Shown here: piece after piece, positions 20,635 to 29,185 of the stretch
Position numbering within the stretch: position 1 is the stretch's first letter
Layout: every line of letters begins with the position of its first letter
DNA from: Pseudomonadota bacterium
GTDB taxonomy: Bacteria; Pseudomonadota; Gammaproteobacteria; Burkholderiales; Burkholderiaceae_C
Direction: 5' to 3'
Assembly: GCA_018241265.1 (NCBI GenBank)
Contig: JAFEEF010000033.1
Location: 1,152-65,151, forward strand
Length of the DNA stretch: 64,000 nt
Position numbers and translations under genes: made by a program
Notes under the pieces: model-generated
The model's database searches: none
Told to the model about the DNA's origin: nothing
The model's input: only the letters and a program-made list of their open reading frames with translations

Positions 20635-21570
20635 ATGGACCGCATCACCGGCGTACAGCTCTTCATCCGCATCCTCGAGACCGGCAGCTTCTCGAAGGCC
20701 TCGGCCGACCTCGGCCTGACGCAGCCGACCGCGACCAAGCACGTGGCCGCGCTCGAAGCCAAGCTCGGTGCGCGCCTGCTCAACCGCAACACGCGCGGCG
20801 TCAGCGCCACCGAGATCGGCACGCTGTACTACGAGAAATGCAAGGCGATCCAGCGCGAGCTCGAGGAGGCCGACAACCTGGCGTCGCTGCTGCAGTCGAG
20901 CGTGAGCGGGCAGCTGCGCGTCAGCACGTCGGTGGCGTTCGGCCGCCGCGTGCTCACGCCGCTGGTGCTCGACTTCATGCACAAGCACCCTGAGATCTCG
21001 ATCGACCTCGGCTTCGACGACCGCTACGTCAACCTCGTCGAGCAGGGCATCGACGTCGCGATCCGCATGGGGCGGCTCGCCGATTCATCGCTGGGTGCAC
21101 GCTACCTCGGGCTGAACCCCTGGGTGCTCGTTGCCTCGCCCGCCTATCTCGACCGGCACGCCGCACCGCGCGAGCCGGCCGACGTGAGCCGGCATGCCTG
21201 CCTGGTCTACAGCAGCGTGCAGGGCGACGAGCGCTGGCACTTCAGCGGCCCCGGGCCGGCCGACGGCGCATCGAACGGCCCGCAGCAGTCGATCCCGGTC
21301 CACGGGCCGCTGCGCTCGAACAACCTCTCGGTGATCCTCGAAGCGGCCGTCGCCGGGATGGGGCTGGCGATCCTGCCGTGGTATGTCGCGCAGGAGTCGG
21401 TGGATGCCGGCACGGTCCGGCCGCTGCTCACCGACCATGCACTGCCGGTGCAGGAGATGCACGCGGTGTTCCCGTCGCCCAAGCTGGTGCCGTCGAAGGT
21501 CAGCACCTTCATCGCGTTCCTGCAAGAAGAGCTCGGGCCGCAGTGGTGGAGGCGGCGCTTGCGCACCTGA
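20635..21570 (+). CDS. LysR-family transcriptional regulator
   Basis: The 311-residue protein has the LysR winged helix-turn-helix at 1-60 (FIRILETGSFSKASADLGLTQPTATKHVAALE pattern) and a substrate-binding domain from about 90 onward (LRVSTSVAFGRRVLTPLVLDF, then DVAIRMGRLADSSLGARYLG). It most resembles the DsdC/AaeR-like group with short effector domains, whose ligands are hard to predict. It is transcribed away from the TonB receptor and PepSY pair across a palindrome, so it may control that pair. The start ATG at 20635 is the one that aligns with the family. Confidence 0.9.
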   Translation: MDRITGVQLFIRILETGSFSKASADLGLTQPTATKHVAALEAKLGARLLNRNTRGVSATEIGTLYYEKCKAIQRELEEADNLASLLQSSVSGQLRVSTSVAFGRRVLTPLVLDFMHKHPEISIDLGFDDRYVNLVEQGIDVAIRMGRLADSSLGARYLGLNPWVLVASPAYLDRHAAPREPADVSRHACLVYSSVQGDERWHFSGPGPADGASNGPQQSIPVHGPLRSNNLSVILEAAVAGMGLAILPWYVAQESVDAGTVRPLLTDHALPVQEMHAVFPSPKLVPSKVSTFIAFLQEELGPQWWRRRLRT

Positions 21571-21582
21571 CCGGCATGCGAG

Positions 21583-22047
21583 TCAGCGCAGGACGGCCTG
21601 CGCGAGCACCTCGCGGCGTGCGGCGAGCTCGCGTGCCCAGCCGTCGATCATCGCGGCATAGCGCTCGCCTTCGAAGGCCGCGAGCGCGGCCTCGCCGTCG
21701 GCACTCAGCGCCGTGAGCGTGTACGCGACCCGCACCTCGGTCGTCCCGGCGTCGCGCGCGGCGCACTGCACCTCGACGAAGCCGGTGCGCGATCCCAGCG
21801 TGCAGCGCGCGTAGCGCGAGCGGTGCCGCACGGGGTCGAAATCGACCAGCATCCAGATCGTCAGTTCGGCACCGGCGCCGGTCGTGAAGACCATGCCCGC
21901 CTCGGTGCGGCCGTCGGGCGGCTCGACGTAGGCGGGCTGCCAGCCATCGACCCACAGCTCCTCGCCAGCCGGCGTGAAGTACATGAAGCAGCGATCGATC
22001 GGCGCCTCGACGATGATCGCGTGGCTGACCTCGATGCGGCGTGCCAT
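21583..22047 (-). CDS. SRPBCC-fold protein
   Basis: This 154-residue protein begins ARRIEVSHAIIVEAPIDRCFMYFTPAGEELW, the first strand and helices of a START/SRPBCC hydrophobic-cavity fold. Such proteins bind lipids or aromatic compounds, but the ligand here is unknown. The start at 22047 is chosen because AGGAGG lies seven bases before it; an ATG two codons earlier is too close to that site. It is the last of three small co-directional genes after the thioesterase and acetyltransferase. Confidence 0.75.
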   Translation of the reverse strand: MARRIEVSHAIIVEAPIDRCFMYFTPAGEELWVDGWQPAYVEPPDGRTEAGMVFTTGAGAELTIWMLVDFDPVRHRSRYARCTLGSRTGFVEVQCAARDAGTTEVRVAYTLTALSADGEAALAAFEGERYAAMIDGWARELAARREVLAQAVLR

Positions 22048-22072
22048 CGTCATTCCTCCTGCCGCAGGGTTG

Positions 22073-22549
22073 TCATGGCGACCCGGATCCGATGTCGTGG
22101 GCATAGACGATGAATCCGGCGTGCGTGGCTACCCGGTCGTAGAGCGCCCTGCCCGCTGCGTTGGTCTCGTGCGTCTGCCAGTAGACGCGCCGCGATCCGG
22201 CCCGCCGCGCCTGCTCGTACACGGCCATGATCAGGGCCCGGCCGATGCCTCGCCCGCGCTCCGACGCAGCGGTGTAGAGGTCCTGCAGATAGCAGGTGAG
22301 CTCGATGCGCGTGGTGCTGCGGTGGTAGAGGTAGTGCGCCAGGCCGACCAGCACGCCGTCGCGCTCGGCGACGAGGGCATGCACCGGCTCGGCTGAATCG
22401 AAGAAGCGCTGCCACGTCGTGCGCGTGATCTCCGGCGCCAGCGCCGTCGCGCCGGCGCGGCCGTAGAAGGCGTTGTAGCCATCCCAGAGCGGCGTCCAGC
22501 CTTCGAGGTCGCCCGAGGCGATCTCCCGCACCGTTACATCGCCCGCCAT
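22073..22549 (-). CDS. GNAT-family N-acetyltransferase
   Basis: The 158-residue protein has the GNAT fold, with the acetyl-CoA loop seen as ERGRGIGRALIMAVYEQAR near residue 98 and the preceding strand LTCYLQDLYTAASERGRG. The TNAAGRALYDRVATHAGFIVY segment near the C-terminus is the standard last helix and strand. The substrate is not predictable. The gene lies four bases after the thioesterase stop, so the two are co-transcribed. Confidence 0.87.
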   Translation of the reverse strand: MAGDVTVREIASGDLEGWTPLWDGYNAFYGRAGATALAPEITRTTWQRFFDSAEPVHALVAERDGVLVGLAHYLYHRSTTRIELTCYLQDLYTAASERGRGIGRALIMAVYEQARRAGSRRVYWQTHETNAAGRALYDRVATHAGFIVYAHDIGSGSP

Positions 22550-22553
22550 ATGG

Positions 22554-22964
22554 TCAGGCCCGGCCTTCGAGCACGAGCTGCGTCTGCGTCACGATCGCGC
22601 ACAGCTTGCCCTCCGCATTGCGGATCGACGTCTGCCAGACCATCGTCGTGCGACCGCGGTGCAGCGCGATCGCCTCGCCGGTCACGGTCGTGCCGACCTT
22701 GGCGCCGGCGATGAACTTGGTGCTCGAATCGGTGGTCGTCGTCCCCTTGCCGGCCGGCAGGTTGACGAAGGTGCCGACCGCGCCCAGCGTGTCGGCGAAT
22801 GCCATCGACGCACCGCCATGCAGGATGCCGCCGGTGGTGCACAGCGCCGGCGTCACGTCGAGCTCGGCCAGCACGCGCTCGGCCGATACCTCGACGAAGC
22901 GCACGCCCATCGTGCCGGGGAAGAGCGGATCGAGCAGTTGCTGGATGGCGGCGGTGTCGTGCAT
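22554..22964 (-). CDS. PaaI-type hotdog-fold thioesterase
   Basis: The 136-residue protein belongs to the PaaI/YbaW hotdog thioesterases that hydrolyse acyl-CoA esters. The family signature is GGILHGGASMAFADTLGAVGTF near residue 44, with the catalytic Asp-type position within it, followed by STKFIAGAKVGTTVTGEA. Length is normal for the family. It stands 25 bases after the GntR regulator stop and could be part of the dctA-gntR transcript. Confidence 0.88.
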   Translation of the reverse strand: MHDTAAIQQLLDPLFPGTMGVRFVEVSAERVLAELDVTPALCTTGGILHGGASMAFADTLGAVGTFVNLPAGKGTTTTDSSTKFIAGAKVGTTVTGEAIALHRGRTTMVWQTSIRNAEGKLCAIVTQTQLVLEGRA

Positions 22965-22989
22965 GGTGTCTCCCGTTCGGGCTACGCCA

Positions 22990-23709
22990 TCATGCCGCGC
23001 GCGCCGACCTTGCCACCGGTGCCACCGGCGCCAAGGTCGCGCGCAGCCGCTCGACCGGATCGGCCGGCTTCGCGCTCGACTTGCCGAGCGCGCTCTCGAC
23101 GCCGCCGATGTGCTCCATCATGAGCTTGGCCGCGCCTTCGGCATCGCCCTGGGCGAGCGTCGCGACGATGCGTGCATGGTCGGCGCACGACTCGGCCGCA
23201 TCGTGCGTCGACTGGTAGAGCGACGCGACCAGCGTCGTGCGCGCCGTCAGGTCGCGCAGCAGGTCGCACAGCACCTTGTGGCCCAGGCATTCGGCGAGGC
23301 ACACGTGGAAGTCGGCGAGCAGGAAGGTGCGCGTCGCGATGTCGGTGCCGGCGATCGCCGCTTGCTCGTCCTTGATGTGCTCGCGCAATCGCTTGACGAC
23401 GCTCTGCAGCGGCTTGCCGGCTTCGCGCAGCACGCTCGATTCGCGCAGCATGCCGGCCTCGACCGCACGGCGCGCCTCGAAGGCATCGCGCGCCTCGTCG
23501 ATCGACGGCTCGACGACGTACCAGCCCTTGCGCGTCCGTACCTCGACGAAGCCGCGCGCCTGCAGCTGCATCAGCGCCTCGCGCACCAGCGTGCGGCTGA
23601 CGCCGAACGTGTCGGCGAGCTCCTGCTCGCCGAGCCGCTCGCCGGGCTTGAGCTTCTGGCCGAGGATGGACTCGACGACCCGCTGCGCGATTTCGATCTG
23701 GCTCGCCAT
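22990..23709 (-). CDS. GntR-family regulator with FCD ligand domain
   Basis: The 239-residue protein has a winged helix at 1-70 (PGERLGEQELADTFGVSRTLVREALMQLQARGFV) and an FCD domain from about 85 to 220 with the metal-site His pattern ADFHVCLAE and DHARIVATL. FCD regulators usually sense small organic acids. It lies 41 bases downstream of dctA, so it probably controls that transporter. It is clearly similar along its length to the second FCD regulator at 61395-62135. The ATG at 23709 starts at the family N-terminus. Confidence 0.92.
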   Translation of the reverse strand: MASQIEIAQRVVESILGQKLKPGERLGEQELADTFGVSRTLVREALMQLQARGFVEVRTRKGWYVVEPSIDEARDAFEARRAVEAGMLRESSVLREAGKPLQSVVKRLREHIKDEQAAIAGTDIATRTFLLADFHVCLAECLGHKVLCDLLRDLTARTTLVASLYQSTHDAAESCADHARIVATLAQGDAEGAAKLMMEHIGGVESALGKSSAKPADPVERLRATLAPVAPVARSARAA

Positions 23710-23750
23710 GATGCGAACGATAACCGCGAACGATAACCGGGGACCGCAGT

Positions 23751-25064
23751 TCAGTGGGCCGCGACCGGCATCGCCGGCTCGACCGCGTCTTCCTCGTCGG
23801 CCGTCCACTTGCCGTCGAGCACCGCATGGGCGCGGGTGCGGTCGACGTCGCCTTCCCATGACGCGACGACGACCGTGGCGACGCAGTTGCCGATCAGGTT
23901 GCCGAGCGCGCGGGCGATGCCCATGAACCAGTCGACCGACAGCACGAGGACCAGGCCGATCGCCGGGATCGCCGGGATCGAATGCAAGGTGGCCGCCAGC
24001 ACGACGATCGCCGAGCCCGGCACGCCGTGCGCGCCCTTGGAGGTGACGAGCGAGACCGCGAGGATCGTCAAGAGGTCGGTCATCGAGACCGGCGTGTTGG
24101 TGGCCTGCGCGATGAAGACCGCCGCGAGCGTGATGTAGATCGAGAACGCGTCGAGGTTGAACGAATAGCCGGTCGGGATCACGAGGCCGACGGTCGAGTC
24201 GCGGATGCCCATGCGGCGCAGCTTGGCCATGATTTGCGGCAGGACGCTGTCGGAGGAGGTGGTCGCGAAGACGATCGTCAGTTCCTCGCGCAGGTACTTC
24301 AGCAGCTTGACGATCGAGAAGCCGGCCAGCCGCATGATGCCGCCGAGGATCACGAACACGAAGATCAGCACCGCGGCGTAGTAGAGCACGACGAGCATGC
24401 CGAGCTGCTTCAGCGAGCCGATGCCGTACTTGCCGACCGTGAACGCGATCGCGCCGAGCACGCCGAGCGGGGCGAGCTTGATGATGATGCCCATGATGCG
24501 GAACAGCAGCGTCGACAGATCGTCGATCAAGCCCGCGACGCGCCGACCGCGTTCGCCGACCATCGTCAGCGCGCAGCCGAACAGAATCGCGAACAGCAGC
24601 ACCTGCAGCACGTCGCCCTTGGCGAAGGCATCGACCACGCTCGTCGGGATCAGCTTCAGCAGGAAGTCGACCGTGCCGCCGCTCGCGAGCTTGTCGGCGT
24701 TGGCCGCGTAGCTGCTCATCGCGCTCGCGTCCAGCGTCTTGATGTCGACGTTCATGCCGACGCCGGGTTGCACGATGAACGCCAGCGCGAGCCCGAGCAT
24801 CAGCGCGATGCTCGTCACGACCTCGAAATAGACCAGCGCTTTCACGCCGACCCGGCCGACGCGCTTCAGGTCGCCCGCGCCGGCGATGCCGTGCACGACG
24901 ACGCAGAACACCAGCACCGGAATGATCATCGAGATCAGGCTGATGAAGGCACCGCCGAGCGGCTTGAGCTTGACGGCAAAACCCGGCGCCGCGAGGCCGA
25001 GCACGATGCCGACAACCAGCGCCAGGACGACCTGACCGAAGAGGGAACGAAGGAATCGGGGCAT
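23751..25064 (-). CDS. dctA: C4-dicarboxylate:cation symporter, DctA-type
   Basis: The 437-residue inner-membrane carrier belongs to the DAACS family (DctA/GltP), which brings in dicarboxylates or acidic amino acids with protons or sodium. Family motifs are present: TTSSDSVLPQIMAKLRRMG (the Ser-rich hairpin), VIPTGYSFNLDAFSIYITLAAVFIAQA, and VTSKGAHGVPGSAIVVLAATL. About eight helices and two re-entrant loops fit. It is followed by its likely GntR/FCD regulator and preceded by a near-palindrome. The true substrate cannot be told from the sequence. Confidence 0.88.
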   Translation of the reverse strand: MPRFLRSLFGQVVLALVVGIVLGLAAPGFAVKLKPLGGAFISLISMIIPVLVFCVVVHGIAGAGDLKRVGRVGVKALVYFEVVTSIALMLGLALAFIVQPGVGMNVDIKTLDASAMSSYAANADKLASGGTVDFLLKLIPTSVVDAFAKGDVLQVLLFAILFGCALTMVGERGRRVAGLIDDLSTLLFRIMGIIIKLAPLGVLGAIAFTVGKYGIGSLKQLGMLVVLYYAAVLIFVFVILGGIMRLAGFSIVKLLKYLREELTIVFATTSSDSVLPQIMAKLRRMGIRDSTVGLVIPTGYSFNLDAFSIYITLAAVFIAQATNTPVSMTDLLTILAVSLVTSKGAHGVPGSAIVVLAATLHSIPAIPAIGLVLVLSVDWFMGIARALGNLIGNCVATVVVASWEGDVDRTRAHAVLDGKWTADEEDAVEPAMPVAAH

Positions 25065-25120
25065 GCGCACCTCGCTGTGAATGGAGTGGACCGCGAACGG
25101 CAAGCCTGTTTGACCACAAA

Positions 25121-25132
25121 CTTGCATACAAG
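25121..25132. promoter_or_regulatory. near-palindromic GntR-type operator upstream of dctA
   Basis: CTTGCATACAAG is a 12-base near-palindrome of the TTG-x-ATA-x-AA kind bound by FCD-type GntR regulators. It is 57-68 bases before the dctA start. The regulator encoded downstream of dctA is the natural candidate to bind it. Confidence 0.45.
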
Positions 25133-25360
25133 CAATGTAGTCAAGACTTGCAGAAGCGCGATCAGGGATTACCCGCAACTTCGATGCCCGGCAAGCAGGG
25201 GGCCGAGCCCGGACCGCGTTCGGCGCGCCTCTTCGAGGATCTCGCGCCCTGTTTTCTTGAGAGCATCCCATGCCCTTGTCGGTGCGAGGCGATCGCAGAG
25301 AAACGTGGGGTACGGGTATGGCGCTTTCGGCTTCTTGCTAGGTTGTCGCTTGGGGGCAAG

Positions 25361-25707
25361 AGCCCGCCGGAATTCGCCCGGCAGGCGAGTCACTTTCTTC
25401 TGCTGGCCCAGAAGAAAGTAACCAAAGAAGAGGGCCTAACACCAGCCATCAGAGTGGTGGGTATGGCAAGAAACCAGAGGCGGCTGCTGCGACGGCAACG
25501 ATGTTCGATGCAATGCCTCGCCGCTCATCCCGCGGGGTTTCGAGAGCGCTACGCGGGTGCGAGTCGTGCCCGCCCGACATCAGCCGCCTCTGGTCTCTTG
25601 CCACGGGCAGCAGCCTAATGGGCTGGTGTTCGGGCCCTCTTCTTTGGCTACTTTCTTCTGGGCCAGCAGAAGAAAGTAGCTCGCCTGCCGGGCGAGACCG
25701 GCGGGCT
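25361..25707. repeat. fold-back repeat element with 87-base inverted ends
   Basis: The segment 25361-25447 is repeated, with a few differences, as the reverse complement at 25621-25707. A second, inner inverted pair (AACCAGAGGCGGCTG near 25471 and its complement CAGCCGCCTCTGGT near 25580) continues the fold. No transposase or other gene is inside. It fills most of the 709-base gap between dctA and the glutathione S-transferase gene, and could be a MITE-like or dispersed intergenic repeat able to form a very long hairpin. Target-site duplications are not evident. Confidence 0.7.
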
Positions 25708-25773
25708 GCTGCGCCAAGCTCAGACCCAGCGAAGAGCCAGCCGGGCGCGGGCGCCCGCCGCAGCCGAGGGCGA

Positions 25774-26388
25774 TCAGGCGTGCATCGCAAGCGCCCGCTG
25801 CACCGCCGGACGCTCGTCCATGCGCCGCAGATGCGCCTCGACCTTCGGGAAGCGCGCCACGTCGACACCGTCGCCCTTCAGCCAGCGCGACAACGTGTAG
25901 AGGTAGGGATCGCACACGGTATAGCGCTCGCCCATCACCCACGGCCCGGCGAGGAAGTCGTGCTCGATCAGCGTGTAGCACTCGGCCATCGTCTGCGGCA
26001 CCTTGCGCACCATCGCCTGCAGCGCCTCGTCGTCGTCGACCCAGCGCCGGCCGCGCCGGCCATGCGCATGCGCGACGTGGACGGTCGAGCAGAGGTAGCT
26101 GTTGAAGGCCTGCACGCGCGCCAGCGCGTACGGATCGTCGACCGGCGCGAGGTCGGCCGCCGGAAAGCGCTGCGCGAGGTAGATCAGCAGTGCGGGCGTT
26201 TCGGTCAGCACGCCCTGCTCGGTGACCAGCGCGGGCACCCGGCCCTTCGGGTTGACCGCGAGGAAGTCGGGCGAGCGCTGCTGGCTCGCGCCGAAGTCGA
26301 TCCGCGCCGGCTCGTAGTCGGCGCCGGCCTCCTCGAGCGCGATGTGGACCGCCAGTGCGCAGGTCCCCGGGGCAAAGTACAGCTTCAT
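25774..26388 (-). CDS. glutathione S-transferase
   Basis: The 204-residue cytosolic protein has a thioredoxin-like N-terminal domain (MKLYFAPGTCALAVHIALEEAG) and an all-helical C-terminal domain (WVMGERYTVCDPYLYTLSRWL). The start motif resembles beta-class bacterial GSTs, where the Cys of the APGTCA segment contacts glutathione; NPKGRVPALV is the conserved cis-Pro turn. It lies 22 bases after the histidine kinase stop, so it may be the last gene of the efflux operon, which would suit a detoxification role. Confidence 0.92.
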   Translation of the reverse strand: MKLYFAPGTCALAVHIALEEAGADYEPARIDFGASQQRSPDFLAVNPKGRVPALVTEQGVLTETPALLIYLAQRFPAADLAPVDDPYALARVQAFNSYLCSTVHVAHAHGRRGRRWVDDDEALQAMVRKVPQTMAECYTLIEHDFLAGPWVMGERYTVCDPYLYTLSRWLKGDGVDVARFPKVEAHLRRMDERPAVQRALAMHA

Positions 26389-26410
26389 CGGCGCAATCTC
26401 CGTGGTTCGC

Positions 26411-27826
26411 TCATCGATCGGCCCCGGACGATACCGCGCCGGCCGGGGTCGTTGCATGCGGGCCGGGCAGCAGCAGCGACACGCGCAGCCCGCCGCCGGC
26501 ACGGTTCGCGAGCGCGATGCGGCCGCCGTGCGCCTCGGCGATCTCGCGCGCCAGCGCCAGCCCGAGCCCGGTGCCGGCACGCTTGGTCGAATAGAACGGC
26601 AGCAGCGCCTGCGCCAGCACCGTCTCGCTCATGCCGGGGCCGCGATCGTCGACGTCGATGCGCCAGCCGTCGCGCGCGGCGACGATCTCGAGCGCGACTT
26701 CGTGCGCCGGCCCGCCGGCCTCGTGCGCGTTCTTCAGCAGGTTCAGCAGCGCCTGCTCGACCTGCGCCGCATCGAACCAGCCGGGCTCGCCGGGCAGCGT
26801 GCCGTCGTGCCGGAAATCCGCATGCGCGGCCAGGCCATCGATGAACGGCACCCAGGCGACCTCGGCCGGCTGCGGCGCCGGCAGCTTGGCGAAGCGCGCA
26901 TAGCCGTCGATGAAGCCGTGCAGGTGGCGCGCCCGCTCGCCCATCATCGCGAACACGCCCGGCAGCCGCTCGACGTCGCCGCGCCGCGCCAGCTCGGCGC
27001 CGCTGTGCGCGAGCGACGAGATCGGCGCGAGCGAGTTGTTGAGCTCGTGGCTGATGACGCGGATCACGCGCTTCCAGGTCGCGACTTCCTGGCGCGACAG
27101 TTCGCGCGTCATGCGGCGGAACAGGTACAGCCGGTGCGATCGGCCGTGCAGCCGGAACGCGCGCTGCGACAGGTGGAAGGTCTCGCCGGCGCCGTCCTGC
27201 GCGATCGAGAACAGCGTGTCCTCGCCGGCCTCGACGGCGCGCTGCAGCGCATCGTCGCCGTGGCGCAGCAACTCGGCGAAGTCGCTGCCCTCGAGGCTGC
27301 GCCCGCCGCCGAGCAGATGGCGCGCGGCCAGATTGGCATAGACCACGCGCGCGCCGGGATCGGTCAGCACCAGCGCGACCGGCGTGTTCTGCACCACGGT
27401 ATCGAGCAGCAGCTCGCGCTCGACGAGTTGCTGGCGTTGCTCGCGCAGCGCCTGGCCGAGCGCGTTGTGCAGCCGGACCAGCTCGCCGAGCTCGGCGTCG
27501 CGCAGCGCGGCGAGCGCGACGCTGTAGTCGCCGTCGCGGTAGCTCAGCACCGCGCCTTCGAGCGCGCGCAGCAGGCGCCGGAGCGGCGCGACCAGCCGGC
27601 CGGCGCAGAGCAGGATAGCCGGCAGCAGCAACGCGACGCTGAGCAGCGCCGACGCGAGGCTCCACGGCGCCGGCGCCTGCAGCTTCAGCGCGAACGCACG
27701 GTCCAGCCACGCGAGCAGCGCCGGCAGCGGCCACACCGACAGGGCCGCCTGTACCAGCGCGCCGGCACCGGCCGCCAGCGCGAGCAGCAGCGCGAGCCGG
27801 GTACGCAGGCCGAAGACAGGCTTCAC
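26411..27826 (-). CDS. NtrB-like sensor histidine kinase
   Basis: The 471-residue kinase has two membrane helices at about 10-32 and 57-76, a linker, a PAS-like domain near 140-235 and the kinase core. The phospho-acceptor is His260 in VISHELNNSLAPISSL. The ATP-binding boxes are NLLKNAHEAGG, DVDDRGPGM and GTGLGLALAREIAEAHGG. The GTG start at 27824-27826 overlaps the response-regulator stop as GTGA. It should phosphorylate that partner, and the pair closes an efflux-pump operon, so it may sense a toxic compound or an envelope signal. Confidence 0.9.
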   Translation of the reverse strand: MKPVFGLRTRLALLLALAAGAGALVQAALSVWPLPALLAWLDRAFALKLQAPAPWSLASALLSVALLLPAILLCAGRLVAPLRRLLRALEGAVLSYRDGDYSVALAALRDAELGELVRLHNALGQALREQRQQLVERELLLDTVVQNTPVALVLTDPGARVVYANLAARHLLGGGRSLEGSDFAELLRHGDDALQRAVEAGEDTLFSIAQDGAGETFHLSQRAFRLHGRSHRLYLFRRMTRELSRQEVATWKRVIRVISHELNNSLAPISSLAHSGAELARRGDVERLPGVFAMMGERARHLHGFIDGYARFAKLPAPQPAEVAWVPFIDGLAAHADFRHDGTLPGEPGWFDAAQVEQALLNLLKNAHEAGGPAHEVALEIVAARDGWRIDVDDRGPGMSETVLAQALLPFYSTKRAGTGLGLALAREIAEAHGGRIALANRAGGGLRVSLLLPGPHATTPAGAVSSGADR

Positions 27827-29157
27827 GCGACGAGGCCGTAGCGCTCCATGCGGCGATAGAGCGCCTGGCGCGACAACCCGAGCGCCTGCGCCGCACGGCT
27901 GACGACGCCGTCCGCCTGTGCGAGTGCGGCAGCCACCGCCTCGCGGCTCGGCTCGTCGAGGCTGCGCGATGCCGCCGCGGGCGCCGCCGGCAACGCCAGC
28001 AGTTCGGGCGTGATGGCGGCGCCGCGCGCCAGCAGCGCGGCGCGTTCGATCACGTTCTTCAGCTCGCGCACGTTGCCGGGCCACGCATGCGCGAGCAGCG
28101 CATCGCGCGCGGCATCGCCGAGCACCGCACGGCCGGCGAGGAAGTGCTCGGCGAGCGGCAGCACGTCGTCGCTGCGCTCGGCCAGCGGCGGCAGCGCGAG
28201 CTCGATCACGTTGAGCCGGTAGTAGAGGTCTTCGCGGAAACGACCATCGCGCACCATCGCCTTCAGGTCCGCGTTCGTCGCGCTGACGACGCGCACCTCG
28301 ACCTGGCGCGTGCGGTTCGAGCCCAGCCGTTCGAAGCGGCCGGTCTCGAGCACGCGCAGCAGCTTGACCTGGCCCGGCAGCGGCAGGTTGCCGATCTCGT
28401 CGAGGAACAAGGTGCCGCCATCGGCCGCACCGAAGCGGCCGTCGCGCGCCTTGTTCGCGCCGGTGTAGGCGCCGCTCTCGGCACCGAACAGCTCGGCCTC
28501 GATCAGCTCGCCCGGCAACGCGCCGCAGTTGACCGCGACGAACGGGCCGCGTTGCACGCTCGAATTGGCATGCACGATCGCGGCGATGCGCTCCTTGCCC
28601 GCGCCGTTCGGTCCGGTCACGAGGACCGGCACGTCGGAGCGCGCGACCTGGCAGGCGAGGTCGAGCACGCGCGTCATCGCATCGGACGCGAACACCATTC
28701 CGCCGAGGTCGTAGCGCCGCGCGAGCGCCTCGCGACGCTCGCGGCGCTCGCGCTGCACCGCCGACAGCCGGCGCGACGACTCCGACAGCTCGAGCAAATT
28801 CTCGACGGTCGCGACGAGCTTGGCATCGTCCCAGGGCTTGGCGAGGTAGTCGGCCGCGCCCGCCTTCACCAGCTCGACCGCGCTTTCGAGATGCGTCCAC
28901 GCGGTGAGCAGGATCACCGGCAGGTCGGCATGGCACGCGCGGATCGCGCGGAACAGCGCCGCGCCTTCGGCGCCCGACGTCGTGTCGGCGCGGAAGTTCA
29001 TGTCCTGGATCACGACGTCGACACGCTCGCGTTCGAGCAGCGCGAGCGCCTCGGCCGGCGCGTGCGCGACCAGCGGCCGCACGTCGTGCATCGACAGCAG
29101 GAGCGACAGCGCCTCGCCCACCGCGAGGTTGTCGTCGACGATCAGGACGGTGCGCAT
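27823..29157 (-). CDS. NtrC-family sigma-54-dependent response regulator
   Basis: The 444-residue protein has a receiver domain (1-125, phospho-acceptor Asp52 in VVIQDMNF), an AAA+ domain with GPNGAGKE as Walker A, the sigma-54 contact loop as GAYTGA in place of the commoner [20 protein letters not shown] as Walker B, and a Fis-type helix-turn-helix at the end ([19 protein letters not shown]). All parts needed to activate sigma-54 polymerase are present. It is the sixth gene of the efflux operon, whose first gene has a sigma-54-like promoter, so positive autoregulation is likely. Confidence 0.95.
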   Translation of the reverse strand: MRTVLIVDDNLAVGEALSLLLSMHDVRPLVAHAPAEALALLERERVDVVIQDMNFRADTTSGAEGAALFRAIRACHADLPVILLTAWTHLESAVELVKAGAADYLAKPWDDAKLVATVENLLELSESSRRLSAVQRERRERREALARRYDLGGMVFASDAMTRVLDLACQVARSDVPVLVTGPNGAGKERIAAIVHANSSVQRGPFVAVNCGALPGELIEAELFGAESGAYTGANKARDGRFGAADGGTLFLDEIGNLPLPGQVKLLRVLETGRFERLGSNRTRQVEVRVVSATNADLKAMVRDGRFREDLYYRLNVIELALPPLAERSDDVLPLAEHFLAGRAVLGDAARDALLAHAWPGNVRELKNVIERAALLARGAAITPELLALPAAPAAASRSLDEPSREAVAAALAQADGVVSRAAQALGLSRQALYRRMERYGLVA

Positions 29158-29185
29158 CGCCGCCGAGCTTAAGCCACGCGCTATG

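Noticed and set aside
25449-26844. Open frames inside the fold-back element and opposite the GST gene
   Set aside because: They read through the inverted repeat or antisense to a known gene and show no protein family.
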